Shown here piece after piece: positions 8,570-17,904 of a stretch of 64,000 bases of DNA (position 1 is its first letter; the number at the start of each line of letters is the position of its first letter). The DNA is from Fodinibius saliphilus (GTDB lineage: Bacteria; Bacteroidota; Rhodothermia; Balneolales; Balneolaceae): NCBI RefSeq assembly GCF_005869845.1, contig NZ_VAWF01000001.1, forward strand, positions 1,240,001 to 1,304,000, read 5' to 3'. The translations under genes were made by a program, and so were the position numbers. The notes under the pieces are model-generated. The model saw only the letters and a list, made by a program, of their open reading frames with translations, was not told where the DNA came from and did no database searches.

Positions 8570-9262
8570 CTAACAATAACCGATATCAAACAGCCATTGT
8601 TTTATTTCTTTGAGAAATAAACTACTTAAAGCATGTGAATCTTCCAACTCCTTAAATGTTACATTTGCTCCCCATTTGGAAAGCTGATTACAGCACTTTC
8701 TCTGAGGGGTACTTTTCACACTCCGGTCGTTTGCACCATGCAGAGCCAACACATTCATATGATCAAACGGATGCTGTTGGCCTTCAAATATTTCCGTCTT
8801 AATACGAGCTCCTACTATAATCAAATTTTTTACATATTTCCACCGTGACAGCCCAAAATACCCTGCCAAATATCCTCCCATCGAATATCCCAATACCGTA
8901 ACATGCGTCGGTGAAACCTGTTTACGAATCTTATTAATAGTTTCTTCTAAAAACTCCGAAGTGGCTTCCAAAGAACTGGTAAACTGCTCTTGGCTGCCAT
9001 CGTACAAGTACCAAGCCCTCCCCCACTCTTTTACAGATTTCTCTCGGTTGCGATCATAAATAGGATATGGTGCCTGAATGAATAGGTGATAAGCATCAAT
9101 ATCCAATAGCTCTTCAACCAATCCCTCAAAAATCTTAATATTTTGTTTAAACCCGTGAAGATATACAATCAGCGGCTTCTCATCAGACTTCCCAGTTTCT
9201 AGCAGTTTAAAGGGTACCTCTATCTCAAAAGTGGTTTCTCCAGACATTAATAATTCTCGCAT
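8570..9262 (-). CDS. Alpha/beta hydrolase, phospholipase/carboxylesterase type
   Basis: A 230-residue cytoplasmic alpha/beta hydrolase. The oxyanion segment is YLHGFKQN, the nucleophile elbow is LGYSMGG (Ser about residue 127), the acid is in HGANDRSV and the catalytic His in EDSHAL. The short core without a lid domain matches the carboxylesterase/phospholipase group that includes lysophospholipase- and acyl-thioesterase-like enzymes. No signal peptide is visible. It may be cotranscribed with the following response regulator gene. The substrate is unknown. A second in-frame Met at residue 6 could be the real start. Confidence 0.8.
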   Translation of the reverse strand: MRELLMSGETTFEIEVPFKLLETGKSDEKPLIVYLHGFKQNIKIFEGLVEELLDIDAYHLFIQAPYPIYDRNREKSVKEWGRAWYLYDGSQEQFTSSLEATSEFLEETINKIRKQVSPTHVTVLGYSMGGYLAGYFGLSRWKYVKNLIIVGARIKTEIFEGQQHPFDHMNVLALHGANDRSVKSTPQRKCCNQLSKWGANVTFKELEDSHALSSLFLKEIKQWLFDIGYC

Positions 9263-9393
9263 ATCACTAGATCAAATCTTTAAGCTTTTTAACCGAAGGG
9301 CCAAAACCATAAAAATTATAATTAATCCCCGAAAGTACTTCTGTATCTTGCTATTCATACCATGAAGCATCACTTTAATATCTTTAAAGTCAT

Positions 9394-9420
9394 TACGAAG
9401 CTTCTAGTAGAACTTTCGTA
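9394..9420. promoter_or_regulatory. 27-bp interrupted palindrome, candidate operator
   Basis: TACGAAG, a mismatched C, and TTCTA are mirrored by TAGAA, C and TTTCGTA around a single central G at 9407; one G:T and one C:C pair break perfect symmetry. It sits about 130 bp upstream of the esterase start and 207 bp upstream of bioB. It could bind a dimeric regulator or form a hairpin; no T-run follows, so it is not a simple terminator. Confidence 0.35.
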
Positions 9421-9538
9421 GGGGTATAGTATAAGCTATGATTATCTTCTATTAGTTTAGTGACCACATGACTGCAAATATAAAAAAAATCTATACTCAT
9501 TAGTCATTTTTAACAAGAAATGCTAAGTAGTATAGGTT

Positions 9539-9546
9539 TATATTTG
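9539..9546 (+). promoter_or_regulatory. Candidate -7 promoter element of bioB
   Basis: TATATTTG matches TAnnTTTG and ends 80 bp before the bioB ATG. No convincing -33 TTG is present at the expected distance. Confidence 0.3.
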
Positions 9547-9626
9547 TGTAATTTTCTATTGGGATTTGTGATTCATCCTATTAGTTTTGGACAAATTGAA
9601 TTGCAGCTTGAAGAAAACCCATACTT

Positions 9627-10631
9627 ATGGCAGAAGTACGAACCGACTGGAGCAAAGATGAGATTTCTGAGATTTACCACACCCCATTAATGGAGCTGGT
9701 CTATCGCGCCGCGACAGTACACCGAGAACATCAAGAAACCGGAGAAGTACAAGTATGTACACTACTCTCTATCAAAACGGGCGGTTGCCCCGAAGACTGT
9801 GCCTATTGCCCCCAATCGGCACACCATGACACCGATGTAGAAGCAGAAAAAATGCTGGACAGAGATGAGATTATATCTGCCGCTAAACGAGCAAAAGAAG
9901 CCGGTAGTACTCGATTCTGTATGGGAGCTGCTTGGCGATGTGGTCGCGAAACAAAAGATTTTGATAAAGTGCTCGAAATGGTGAGTGACATTACCGACAT
10001 GAATATGGAAGTTTGCTGTACCTTGGGTATGCTATCTGATGAGCAGGCAGCCAAGCTCAAAGAAGCTGGTCTTTATGCTTATAACCACAACTTGGATAGC
10101 AGCGAAGATTTTTACAATCGTATTATTTCCACTCGTAAATACCAAGACCGCCTTGATACCATTGAAACCGTTCGGGAAAATGATATCAGTGTCTGCTCCG
10201 GCGGTATTATTGGAATGGGTGAAACAGACGAAGATCGAATAGAACTTATCCATAACCTTTCTACTATGCCCGAACATCCGGAATCTGTACCAGTAAATGC
10301 TCTTATTGCTGTTGAAGGTACCCCGCTGGAAGATCAGCCAAAAGTTCCCTGGTACGATATGGCCCGTATGATTGCTACCGCACGTATCACCATGCCCAAT
10401 TCTATGGTACGTCTCTCGGCCGGGCGTGTAGACATGAGCATGGAAGAACAAGCCTTCTGCTTTATGGCCGGTGCGAACTCAATCTTTACCGGGGAAAAGC
10501 TACTCACTACTGATAATAATGAGCTTGAGGAAGACAAAAAGATGTTTGATATCCTTGGCTTGCAACCACGTGAAGCATTTAAAGAGGCCAAAGAAAAGCA
10601 TGTGCCTGAGAAAGTAGAAGCTGCTGAATAA
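9627..10631 (+). CDS. bioB: Biotin synthase
   Basis: A 334-residue radical SAM enzyme that inserts sulfur into dethiobiotin, the last step of biotin synthesis. The radical [4Fe-4S] cluster cysteines are Cys54, Cys58 and Cys61 in GGCPEDCAYCPQSAHH. Other BioB signatures follow: FCMGAAWR, CCTLGML, YNHNLDSS and SGGIIGMGE. The C-terminal part retains the segment ending in RLSAGRVDMS that lines the auxiliary [2Fe-2S] site. It is alone: no bioA, bioD, bioF or birA gene is within the window. A strong terminator follows 20 bp after the stop. Confidence 0.96.
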   Translation: MAEVRTDWSKDEISEIYHTPLMELVYRAATVHREHQETGEVQVCTLLSIKTGGCPEDCAYCPQSAHHDTDVEAEKMLDRDEIISAAKRAKEAGSTRFCMGAAWRCGRETKDFDKVLEMVSDITDMNMEVCCTLGMLSDEQAAKLKEAGLYAYNHNLDSSEDFYNRIISTRKYQDRLDTIETVRENDISVCSGGIIGMGETDEDRIELIHNLSTMPEHPESVPVNALIAVEGTPLEDQPKVPWYDMARMIATARITMPNSMVRLSAGRVDMSMEEQAFCFMAGANSIFTGEKLLTTDNNELEEDKKMFDILGLQPREAFKEAKEKHVPEKVEAAE

Positions 10632-10651
10632 AAAATGCACCCATTTACAAA

Positions 10652-10688
10652 AAAGAGCTGCAGGGTAATCCTGCAGCTCTTTTATTTT
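10652..10688 (+). terminator. Rho-independent terminator of bioB
   Basis: AAAGAGCTGCAGG pairs perfectly with CCTGCAGCTCTTT across a five-base loop (10665-10669), followed by a T-rich tract. It lies directly after bioB. Confidence 0.9.
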
Positions 10689-10833
10689 TATAGGTGTTTA
10701 ATTGCCAAACCTATCATCTAACAGCTCCCAAACATAAACCACAAGAGAGTTATACGCCCTTTAAAATATATACGCGATACCGGAAGAACCTCCTCAGAAC
10801 GAGAATAAAAAAATTATAAGACCCTATATACCC

Positions 10834-11730
10834 TTATGGTATGCCATTTGTGTTCATTTTAAGCTTATAAACGGCATTCGGTGCTGTCATAAATAGCATC
10901 CCGTTGTTTGGTCCACCCCATGCCAGATTTGTAATTCTTGGTGTTTCAAATTGTTTAAGCAGCTCTCCATCAGCTGAGAAAATCCATAAACCGCCCGGGC
11001 CGGTAGAATATAGATTCCCCTCTTTATCAATTTTCATGCCATCAGCGGCACCGACGCCTTCTGCGTCCATTTTAGCGAATACTTCTCCACTGCCAAGGGT
11101 ACCATCACTTTTAACCGGAAATACTCGAATGTGATTATGCTTGCTATCATTGACGTATAGCTTATCTTCAGTGGGAGAAAATACGATGCCATTAGGTAAG
11201 GCAAAGTCCTTTACTAACAACTGTAACCCACTGCCCTTTGAATAGCGGTACACCCCTTGGAAATCCAGCTCTTTTTCTTCATCAGACACTCCAAATGAAG
11301 GATCCGTAAAATAGACAGAACCGTCAGATTTTACGACCAGATCATTGGGGCTATTTAATCGTTTTCCTTTATAATTATCAATAATTATCGTTATCTCTCC
11401 GTCATTATTCTCTTTAGCAATGGCTCCATCATGCTGTGCTAAAAGGAGTTGTCCCTGTCCATCAAAAGTAAGACCATTTGCGTGCCCACTGGGGTTCAGA
11501 TACTCAGTAGCGCCCTCCTCAGCAGTCCATTTATACACAGTATTTGCTGGAATATCACTAAATAAAAGATATCCTGAAGAGTGCCAAAGCGGACCTTCCG
11601 CAAACTCATAATCACTGGTTATTTTTTTCAGTTCAGCTCCCTCTTCAATTAATTGCTGTCCCATAGATATTGAACAAATCACCAATAAAAAACCCAGAAG
11701 TGCAATAGATTCTTTTACCAAAAGTCTCAT
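10834..11730 (-). CDS. Secreted SMP-30/gluconolactonase-like six-bladed propeller protein
   Basis: A protein of about 298 residues with a signal peptide (MRLLVKESIALLGFLLVICSISMG) and a six-bladed beta-propeller of the SMP-30/LRE family. Recognisable pieces are EFAEGPLWHSSGYLLFSDI, HANGLTFDGQGQL, LNSPNDLVVKSDGSVYFTDPSFG and GAADGMKIDKEGNL, which carry the Glu, Asn and Asp that hold the catalytic metal in gluconolactonases. I chose the Met at 11730, not the in-frame one 42 bp upstream, because it begins the signal peptide and has a GGGAA site before it. The natural lactone or ester substrate is unknown. Confidence 0.82.
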   Translation of the reverse strand: MRLLVKESIALLGFLLVICSISMGQQLIEEGAELKKITSDYEFAEGPLWHSSGYLLFSDIPANTVYKWTAEEGATEYLNPSGHANGLTFDGQGQLLLAQHDGAIAKENNDGEITIIIDNYKGKRLNSPNDLVVKSDGSVYFTDPSFGVSDEEKELDFQGVYRYSKGSGLQLLVKDFALPNGIVFSPTEDKLYVNDSKHNHIRVFPVKSDGTLGSGEVFAKMDAEGVGAADGMKIDKEGNLYSTGPGGLWIFSADGELLKQFETPRITNLAWGGPNNGMLFMTAPNAVYKLKMNTNGIP

Positions 11731-11964
11731 AATTATTCCCGTTTTGACAGTTAAAGATACCAGCAAATACAATACTAACAGGAAGAATTATGATATACAA
11801 AAACCTTAATTAAAAAAATTATTGAGGTTAATATTTAGCTGTTTCAAACAGACCTCTTCCTGTTAGCAAATTATAAAACAAATAAAACTATGTTATATGT
11901 TTTGTAATTTCTTACGGTTATTCTAAATTGGCAATCCGTTTAAAAATTAAAAAGATCTGATATA

Positions 11965-12336
11965 ATGAGATACTTGGTTTTGCTGTTATTAACTCTTACT
12001 GTATCATGCCAATCTAATGAACACAAACTGGAAGAAGGTCGTTGGGTGGGAGCTCTAAGTCCAATGAATCACCCAAAGATGGAGAACCCCGTTGCTTATG
12101 ACGTGTCTTATAATGAGTCAGATGAGCTGGAAATTATACTTATTGGTCCCAGTGGTGCCCCTATACAAACAAGAAAACCGAAGCTAAACGCTGATACACT
12201 CACCTTTTCTTTTAATGAGCCTGACAAGCAGGTCTATTTGAATTGTAAGCTAATCCAAGATAAAAACTCTTTTTCCGGAAAATGTACAGACATGGAAGGC
12301 AAATGGGCAAAGTTCACAATGAACCCGCCCCAATAG
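11965..12336 (+). CDS. Small lipoprotein of unknown function
   Basis: A 123-residue protein with a lipoprotein signal peptide: hydrophobic MRYLVLLLLTLTVSC with the lipidated Cys at residue 15. The mature part is short, beta-rich and ends with CKLIQDKNSFSGKCTDMEGKW, resembling the small beta-barrel tails of Bacteroidota lipoproteins that precede hydrolase domains. Two further Cys may form a disulfide. I do not recognise a functional family. It is read away from the divergent SMP-30-like gene and converges with the following membrane-protein gene. Confidence 0.7.
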   Translation: MRYLVLLLLTLTVSCQSNEHKLEEGRWVGALSPMNHPKMENPVAYDVSYNESDELEIILIGPSGAPIQTRKPKLNADTLTFSFNEPDKQVYLNCKLIQDKNSFSGKCTDMEGKWAKFTMNPPQ

Positions 12337-12344
12337 CCATATTA

Positions 12345-13445
12345 CTAATGGTTAGATAAATAATACGTAGCTTCTGTTATCTCAAGGATATACCATTTAA
12401 ACGCTCCCTCATCAAGCTGCCATGTAACACTAGCTTGAGTGGGAATCATTATACCATCTAATAATTGATAAGAAGAAGGATCAATATTGATAACCCATCT
12501 CTCTAATGTAGCCCTTTCCTGACGAGTATAATAACGTTCGGCCTTAAACCGAACCGGAAGCCCATCTTTATTAAACTCAAATATACCTGAAGTGGTAATT
12601 CCCCCATATTTTATGGTAGCCCGGGCGCTACTACTATCTAACTGTTCCCATCGTAAATATTCTTCTGTCACAGCACTGGGGTACCAAACCATTTCAGCCA
12701 AATATCTCACTAATGTTCCCTGATTCATTTCGGCCCCTTCAGCATTAACCACAGGAAACAGGGATAGCAACTTTATAAGCATGTGCCCTTTTCCATCTTT
12801 GTATTTATCACGTCCCGCTAAATGGATATAAGGAGCCATTTCAGCCTCCGCCACCCATAAAAATGATGGATTAGCTGTTTTAATAAACTGTTCAGCCTGA
12901 ACGGACATCCAACCACCATCTGGCGTGGTCTTCATCTTTCCTTTTTGTTTGAGTTGTATGGCTTGAACAAATTGCTGATCAGCGATATTCGTTTGATCTA
13001 TCCATCTGGATACAATAGGGGGTAAATCATATATCACTTTATCATGCACTTTCGTCTGCTTGGCAGGTATGCTATCCCAGAACTGTTTGACTTCCCTATC
13101 CACCATTGCATTAAAGCTCCAGTGTCCATAGCCCAATATGCATCCTGCCAGTATGATAACATTTGCTATAGTACCATACTTAGCATCTCCCCAGTATGTA
13201 ATAATGAGTGTTTGAGAAACAACAATTCCTACTGCAACAATCATCCACCACCAATCTATCCCAAACAAGTATGTAATTGCTGAAGCTAGAAATAATAAAA
13301 AAGCTCCAAACCAAACTACCCCTGCCGTTCTTGAAATAGGTATTGAAAGTTGATCAATAACTGCCAAGTCATATGCTTTTAAAAACCCCATTAAGTGGAT
13401 AAATCCGTGTAACAGGATTATAACACTCCACCCCACTTTTATCAT
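12345..13445 (-). CDS. DUF6544-like membrane protein
   Basis: A 366-residue protein with four N-terminal membrane helices (about residues 5-24, 42-61, 65-84 and 90-112) and a soluble beta-rich C-terminal domain. The latter contains GKMKTTPDGGWMSVQAEQF and FLWVAEAEMAP, then GRDKYKDGKGHMLIKLLSLFPVV and LVRYLAEMVWYPSA, the pattern of the DUF6544 (DUF6920) family of unknown role. A beta-lactamase-fold lipoprotein gene lies immediately upstream on the same strand (gap 37 bp), so they may be cotranscribed. No catalytic function can be assigned. Confidence 0.7.
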   Translation of the reverse strand: MIKVGWSVIILLHGFIHLMGFLKAYDLAVIDQLSIPISRTAGVVWFGAFLLFLASAITYLFGIDWWWMIVAVGIVVSQTLIITYWGDAKYGTIANVIILAGCILGYGHWSFNAMVDREVKQFWDSIPAKQTKVHDKVIYDLPPIVSRWIDQTNIADQQFVQAIQLKQKGKMKTTPDGGWMSVQAEQFIKTANPSFLWVAEAEMAPYIHLAGRDKYKDGKGHMLIKLLSLFPVVNAEGAEMNQGTLVRYLAEMVWYPSAVTEEYLRWEQLDSSSARATIKYGGITTSGIFEFNKDGLPVRFKAERYYTRQERATLERWVINIDPSSYQLLDGIMIPTQASVTWQLDEGAFKWYILEITEATYYLSNH

Positions 13446-13482
13446 AAATCGGTAACCAAATTAAGAATTCTATATTTTCCTT

Positions 13483-14598
13483 TTATTCCTGCAGGCTTTC
13501 AAGTAATATCCTAGCCAGCTTGTCAATTTTGCTGCTTTCTTTATGCCCGGCAGATATGTTTGATAATACAATCACTCCTTTCTTCTTTTCAATATTCAGT
13601 GTCATTGAAGACCGATACCCACCTGTACCTCCATTGTGCCAGTGCCACCGATCTCCGGAATCTCTTTTAAGAATAAACCAACCAAGACCAATATCCAATT
13701 TATCATTTACCGTAAACGTTTTCTGATGCATCTGATGATAGAAAGAATCCTGGGCATTAAAATTAGCAATCCCAAAATTTGATAAATCTTTAACCGTAGA
13801 AAGGATAGCCCCTGCTCCATTTAAAGCGGCTATATCCCAATTTGAGGTAACACTCCCCCTCTTAGATAAACCTAGCACCAGTTGTTCTTTAATCTTATTA
13901 CGTGCCGTTGTTGTACTCGTCATTTCCAGCGGAGAGGCAATATACTGCTGTAACATTGCTTCATATGGCTTTTGATCTACTTTAGATAGTACATAGCCAA
14001 GTATTCCTGCTCCTAAATTTGAATATTGATGTTCAACTCCCGGGGTAGTTTCAACTTCCATCTCAGTACTCATATATTCTCTGAGCATTGCCTCATCATA
14101 ATCTTTGTAGGGGTTGTCCATATGCCAAATTGATTCCCATATAAATCCTGACGGTAGATGCGGTAGCCCCGAAGTATGGTTCGCTAACTGTTTAAAAGCT
14201 ATATCCTCTTCAATATTTAGAGTGAAATTTAAATAGCGCTGAATAGAGTCACTGATTTTAATCTTCCCCTCATGAGACAGCTGAACCATTAAAGCAGAAG
14301 TAAACACCTTGGTTAAAGACCCAATCTCGAAAACCTTGTCTCTATTTTCTATAGTCTTTAGAGTATCTTGCTTCCTTATTGCCCCATAGAATGTTGTTAT
14401 ACTGTCATCAATGATTCCAATAGCCAACTGGGTATTATTGGGATAATATTTTAAAACAGATGCAATGGAATCTCTCTGTTCCCGACTAACCTTATTATCA
14501 GTCACTAGTCTATTAATTGCTATTAGTGGCTCACTAATACTACTACAAGCTACCACTAGAAACAAAATCCCGAAAGCCGCTAATAATCTCTTCAACAT
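13483..14598 (-). CDS. Serine hydrolase of the beta-lactamase/DD-peptidase fold, lipoprotein
   Basis: A 371-residue lipoprotein (lipobox VVAC, Cys18) with a class-C beta-lactamase-like domain. The catalytic SxxK is Ser94-Leu-Thr-Lys97 in EIGSLTKVF, the second motif is YSNLG (about residue 192) and the third is HNGGTGG, replacing KTG as in many esterase or DD-peptidase-like members. The predicted place is the outer surface or periplasmic face of a membrane. Likely activities are D-aminopeptidase, esterase or amidase; beta-lactam resistance should not be assumed. It heads a probable two-gene unit with the DUF6544-like gene. Confidence 0.82.
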   Translation of the reverse strand: MLKRLLAAFGILFLVVACSSISEPLIAINRLVTDNKVSREQRDSIASVLKYYPNNTQLAIGIIDDSITTFYGAIRKQDTLKTIENRDKVFEIGSLTKVFTSALMVQLSHEGKIKISDSIQRYLNFTLNIEEDIAFKQLANHTSGLPHLPSGFIWESIWHMDNPYKDYDEAMLREYMSTEMEVETTPGVEHQYSNLGAGILGYVLSKVDQKPYEAMLQQYIASPLEMTSTTTARNKIKEQLVLGLSKRGSVTSNWDIAALNGAGAILSTVKDLSNFGIANFNAQDSFYHQMHQKTFTVNDKLDIGLGWFILKRDSGDRWHWHNGGTGGYRSSMTLNIEKKKGVIVLSNISAGHKESSKIDKLARILLESLQE

Positions 14599-14777
14599 CT
14601 ATCCCCCGATGAATCTTTTAATACTTTTTCAATAAACCTAATAATGCGGTTAATTTAGATAATCGACGGCATATTTTTAAATATTCAGATCCGACTGGGA
14701 ATCTTAGTTAATAGCCAATTAAACATAAAGTCCCCAGATCTATTTTAATAAAAGGAATTTGCTCGCCCCATTCTCAC

Positions 14778-16856
14778 TCAGCCACTCATAAGCTGCTTAA
14801 TATCCTCCGGCTCTCCAATTACAGAAAGCTCATCACCTGGCTCTAACTTGGTATGTCCGTGAGGAATTACAAGTTCACCATGTCTGTATATGATAGCTAC
14901 CAAACATTCTCCCGGCAATGAAAGGCTCCGAATATTTTGACCGATTTTATCACGGAAATAAGGATTATGATCAACAAAAACATGAGAAAAATGCTCATCA
15001 CTCATTAATACTTCACGCAACTCTTTTTCAGTGGAAGCCTCTTTCCATCGGGTGTTAAACGTATCAACCTGGATAATTTCAGCCACATGACCAATTACAC
15101 GTAAATCAAGCCCTGGTTCATTCTGGGGTGTAATCAAAAATATAATAGCATGAACACCGGTATTCTTACCATTTAGTAATAGTTCATATCCTGCTGGTAA
15201 CCGATAAACAACCATCTCTGCTGTAGATACCTCTGGCAAACTCACATAACAAGAAACAACCCCATTTCCCAAGGATGAAAGCTGATATTCACTCCTCTTA
15301 GTTAACTCTCCGGATATTGTTTCATTATCCAGTATAACTCTTTCAGCAAAAATTTCGGCGGCATCCTTAGTCAGCTCATCCAACTCCTTATCTTCATCTT
15401 CAATATCAATTATTACACTTCGGGCCACAATTTCTTCATACGATAACCGCTTGGGTGCATTTTTTTCATTCACTATAGATAACAATTCATGTTCCAAGGC
15501 CTCATAGCGTTTACGCCCTAAGCGCTCATGGACATGAAATATAGCTCCCTGTCTTTGCACGTTTTTATCCACATAATAGTAGTACCATGCCACACAAAAC
15601 ACACTAATTACTCCCGTAAAGCTTACGGCCAGAAGTCCCATTTCAGCGATTAGCCACACCGATATTAACATCCCCGCAATTTGTACCCAGGGATAGAAAG
15701 GAGACTTAAAGCCCGGAGAATAGGCCGCTATCTTACTTTCTCTCATTACTATAACTGCAAAGCAGAGCAAACCAAATAGTAATAACTGAAATGCACTGGC
15801 AAGTTTTGCTACAGCTTGCACATCAAAAGTTAGAAGTATCACTATCATACAAACAACAGTTACCATAATAGCCACGGTGGGGGTTCCCGTTTTTCCCACA
15901 CGGCCAAAAGCCGGGCTCACCAACTTATCCCGAGCCATTGCAAATGGATACCGTGATGCCGACATAATTCCTGCATTACCTGTTGAAGCAAATGCTGCCA
16001 CAGCTGCTACCACCATAGCAATCACCCCCCATGAGCCGGGCAACCACGATAGAAATTGCTCTCCTGCATCAACAACAGGGGTAAGGCTTTTATAAAACTC
16101 ACCTGGCTCAAGCACACTCAACATTATATATACTCCCAGTACATAAATCAGTATAGCCGTAATTAACGACAGTCCCATGCCTAACGGGATGTTGCGATCA
16201 GGATTTTGGACCTCTTCAGCCACACTCGCCACTTTGGTTAACCCCGCATACGAAACAAATACAAGACCGATAGTTGCTACAAAACCATGCAAATCATTTC
16301 TAAAAAAATCACCATAACTATCAATCCCCCCACTAAGTTTAAAAGCTGGTACCGCGGTAAGCCCCTGAATAACAAAAATACCCATTATTACAACCAGAAT
16401 CGTTACCAAAACCCGCTGGAGCATCGTAGTTTCTTTGGCACCAAATACATTCAGTATCCCAAAAATCACTGTAAGTACTAATGCCAACAGGGTAAATGAG
16501 ATATCCAAATACAAGGAAAGGTATGCCCCCATTCCGATAAGTGCGAACGAGCTTTTAAACATCAATGCGATCCAGGATCCCAGTCCCCCAACAGTACCAA
16601 CCAATGGTCCCAAACTCCGATCCAGGAAATAATAAGCTCCTCCTGCTTTGGGCATAGCAGTGGAAAGTTCAGCTACACTTAACATCGCCGGCAGAATAAG
16701 TAACCCTGATGCAAGATAGGCCAGGTAAACGGATGGACCTGTTTGTGCTGCAGCTAAGCCGGGTAAAAGAAAAAAACCGGAACTGAACATTGCACCCGTA
16801 CTGATTGCAAAAATATCGAATAGACGTAATTGTTTCTTTAATGTCGTCTTAGCCAT
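14778..16856 (-). CDS. APC-family amino acid transporter with C-terminal RCK_C (TrkA-C) domain
   Basis: A 692-residue protein. Residues about 1-435 form a twelve-helix amino acid/polyamine/organocation permease: FAISTGAMFSSGFFLLPG near the start is the unwound TM1 substrate site and TM6 lies near residues 190-210. The remainder is cytoplasmic: an alpha/beta segment (about 480-600) and a TrkA-C-type domain (about 615-690) ending LEPGDELSVIGEPEDIKQL. RCK_C domains bind small ligands such as nucleotides and gate transport, so uptake may be regulated directly. Substrate is not evident. No close neighbours share its strand. Confidence 0.82.
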   Translation of the reverse strand: MAKTTLKKQLRLFDIFAISTGAMFSSGFFLLPGLAAAQTGPSVYLAYLASGLLILPAMLSVAELSTAMPKAGGAYYFLDRSLGPLVGTVGGLGSWIALMFKSSFALIGMGAYLSLYLDISFTLLALVLTVIFGILNVFGAKETTMLQRVLVTILVVIMGIFVIQGLTAVPAFKLSGGIDSYGDFFRNDLHGFVATIGLVFVSYAGLTKVASVAEEVQNPDRNIPLGMGLSLITAILIYVLGVYIMLSVLEPGEFYKSLTPVVDAGEQFLSWLPGSWGVIAMVVAAVAAFASTGNAGIMSASRYPFAMARDKLVSPAFGRVGKTGTPTVAIMVTVVCMIVILLTFDVQAVAKLASAFQLLLFGLLCFAVIVMRESKIAAYSPGFKSPFYPWVQIAGMLISVWLIAEMGLLAVSFTGVISVFCVAWYYYYVDKNVQRQGAIFHVHERLGRKRYEALEHELLSIVNEKNAPKRLSYEEIVARSVIIDIEDEDKELDELTKDAAEIFAERVILDNETISGELTKRSEYQLSSLGNGVVSCYVSLPEVSTAEMVVYRLPAGYELLLNGKNTGVHAIIFLITPQNEPGLDLRVIGHVAEIIQVDTFNTRWKEASTEKELREVLMSDEHFSHVFVDHNPYFRDKIGQNIRSLSLPGECLVAIIYRHGELVIPHGHTKLEPGDELSVIGEPEDIKQLMSG

Positions 16857-17406
16857 GCTGTATTTATTGTTAAATAATTTAGACCAATTTTTGGCCTTTT
16901 AAAATTCAATAATTTTTTCGAGTAAAAAAAGTTCCCTTGAAGAGTATCAATAAGTAGAAAATAACACCATACTTATCCCTATCATTTCAAGAAGGATCAC
17001 TATTTTAAAATATTGGTCTTCCTGTCTAACGTACTGATATAAGTAGAATTACAGATATTTTAACTGCATATTAATGTTCTAAAATATCCATTGAGTGATA
17101 GCTTAGATCGGCTTTCCGATATAACGAGATTGGCAAACGGTGATTTATTGATGTGAGAATCAGAAAGGTTAAGTAAAACATAGCCAGAGGCTGTTAATTA
17201 AAGCGTAATTGCAGTTTAGCTAATTCAAGGGAATTTACCGCTATTAATGAAATAAATACAACTTTTTTTGGGTCATTATTGTATTGATAACAATTTGTTA
17301 ATAATAAACCGACGTAATAAACATGGGTACTTAGAAACATGGTAAATGTTTATATCATATTTTCTGTTAGATTGTTTTATTATTTCTAAAGAACATTAGC
17401 TGAACC
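16857..17406. other. 550-bp divergent intergenic region upstream of tspO
   Basis: No open frame of interest and no RNA family recognised. Close to tspO there is a direct repeat AAACATGG (17319-17326 and 17335-17342, 16 bp apart start to start) overlapped by an inverted pair ATAAACAT (17317-17324) and ATGTTTAT (17346-17353), which could be a regulator site. A small hairpin (ATCGG/CCGAT) is present near 17107-17120. Confidence 0.4.
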
Positions 17407-17874
17407 ATGAAAAAATATAAATCCATTATTGGGCTGATAAGCTGGATTATTATTTGCAGCATGGCAGGTATATTTGGCGCACAGTTTGAGCCCGGCACCT
17501 GGTATGAAATTCTGCAAAAACCTACATGGACTCCCCCTAATTGGGTATTTCCAGTTGTTTGGCCCATTCTTTATATGATGATGGGAACGGCGGCATGGCT
17601 TTTATGGAAAAGAGAAACCGTCTCTGTCAGAGATCATGCTTTTACGTGGTTCTTTGTACAGTTAGTACTAAATGCACTCTGGTCTTGGTTATTTTTTGGA
17701 ATGCATCTTATTGGTACGGCTTTGGCAGAAATTTTCTTACTATGGATAGCTATCATTTTTACCATACTCCTATTTTGGAGACAAAAGCAGATAGCTGGTC
17801 TGCTACTCCTACCCTACTTGGGATGGGTTAGTTATGCATCAGCATTAAATTTCGCGATCTGGCAGCTCAATTAA
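17407..17874 (+). CDS. tspO: TspO/MBR family tryptophan-rich sensory protein
   Basis: A 155-residue five-helix membrane protein. The hallmark segment PTWTPPNWVFPVVWPILY lies in the first loop, followed by Trp-rich helices (LNALWSWLFFGMH, LGWVSYASALNFAIWQLN). TspO proteins bind porphyrins and other tetrapyrroles or cholesterol-like ligands and in Rhodobacter repress carotenoid and photopigment genes. The lycopene cyclase gene starts 30 bp after its stop, so the two are almost surely one transcript, which fits a link to pigment or oxidative stress. Function in this organism is inferred. Confidence 0.9.
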   Translation: MKKYKSIIGLISWIIICSMAGIFGAQFEPGTWYEILQKPTWTPPNWVFPVVWPILYMMMGTAAWLLWKRETVSVRDHAFTWFFVQLVLNALWSWLFFGMHLIGTALAEIFLLWIAIIFTILLFWRQKQIAGLLLLPYLGWVSYASALNFAIWQLN

Positions 17875-17904
17875 AATTAACACTGTAAATAATTTATTTG
17901 AGTA

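Larger units (their letters stand above)
9263..9626. other. Divergent intergenic region between esterase and bioB
   Basis: No coding potential is seen in these 364 bp. The stretch contains a 27-bp near-perfect palindrome (9394-9420) and a TATATTTG promoter-like element (9539-9546). I could not recognise a BirA operator or a riboswitch. Confidence 0.5.

Noticed and set aside
10738-10755. ACAAGAGAGTTATA here and again near 45209-45222, both in intergenic sequence, as a dispersed repeat
   Set aside because: A 14-base exact match somewhere in 64 kb is expected several times by chance; the flanking similarity is gapped and weak.
13483-14598. Beta-lactamase resistance gene
   Set aside because: The KTG box is HNGG and the protein is a lipoprotein of the broad serine-hydrolase group, so antibiotic hydrolysis is not supported.
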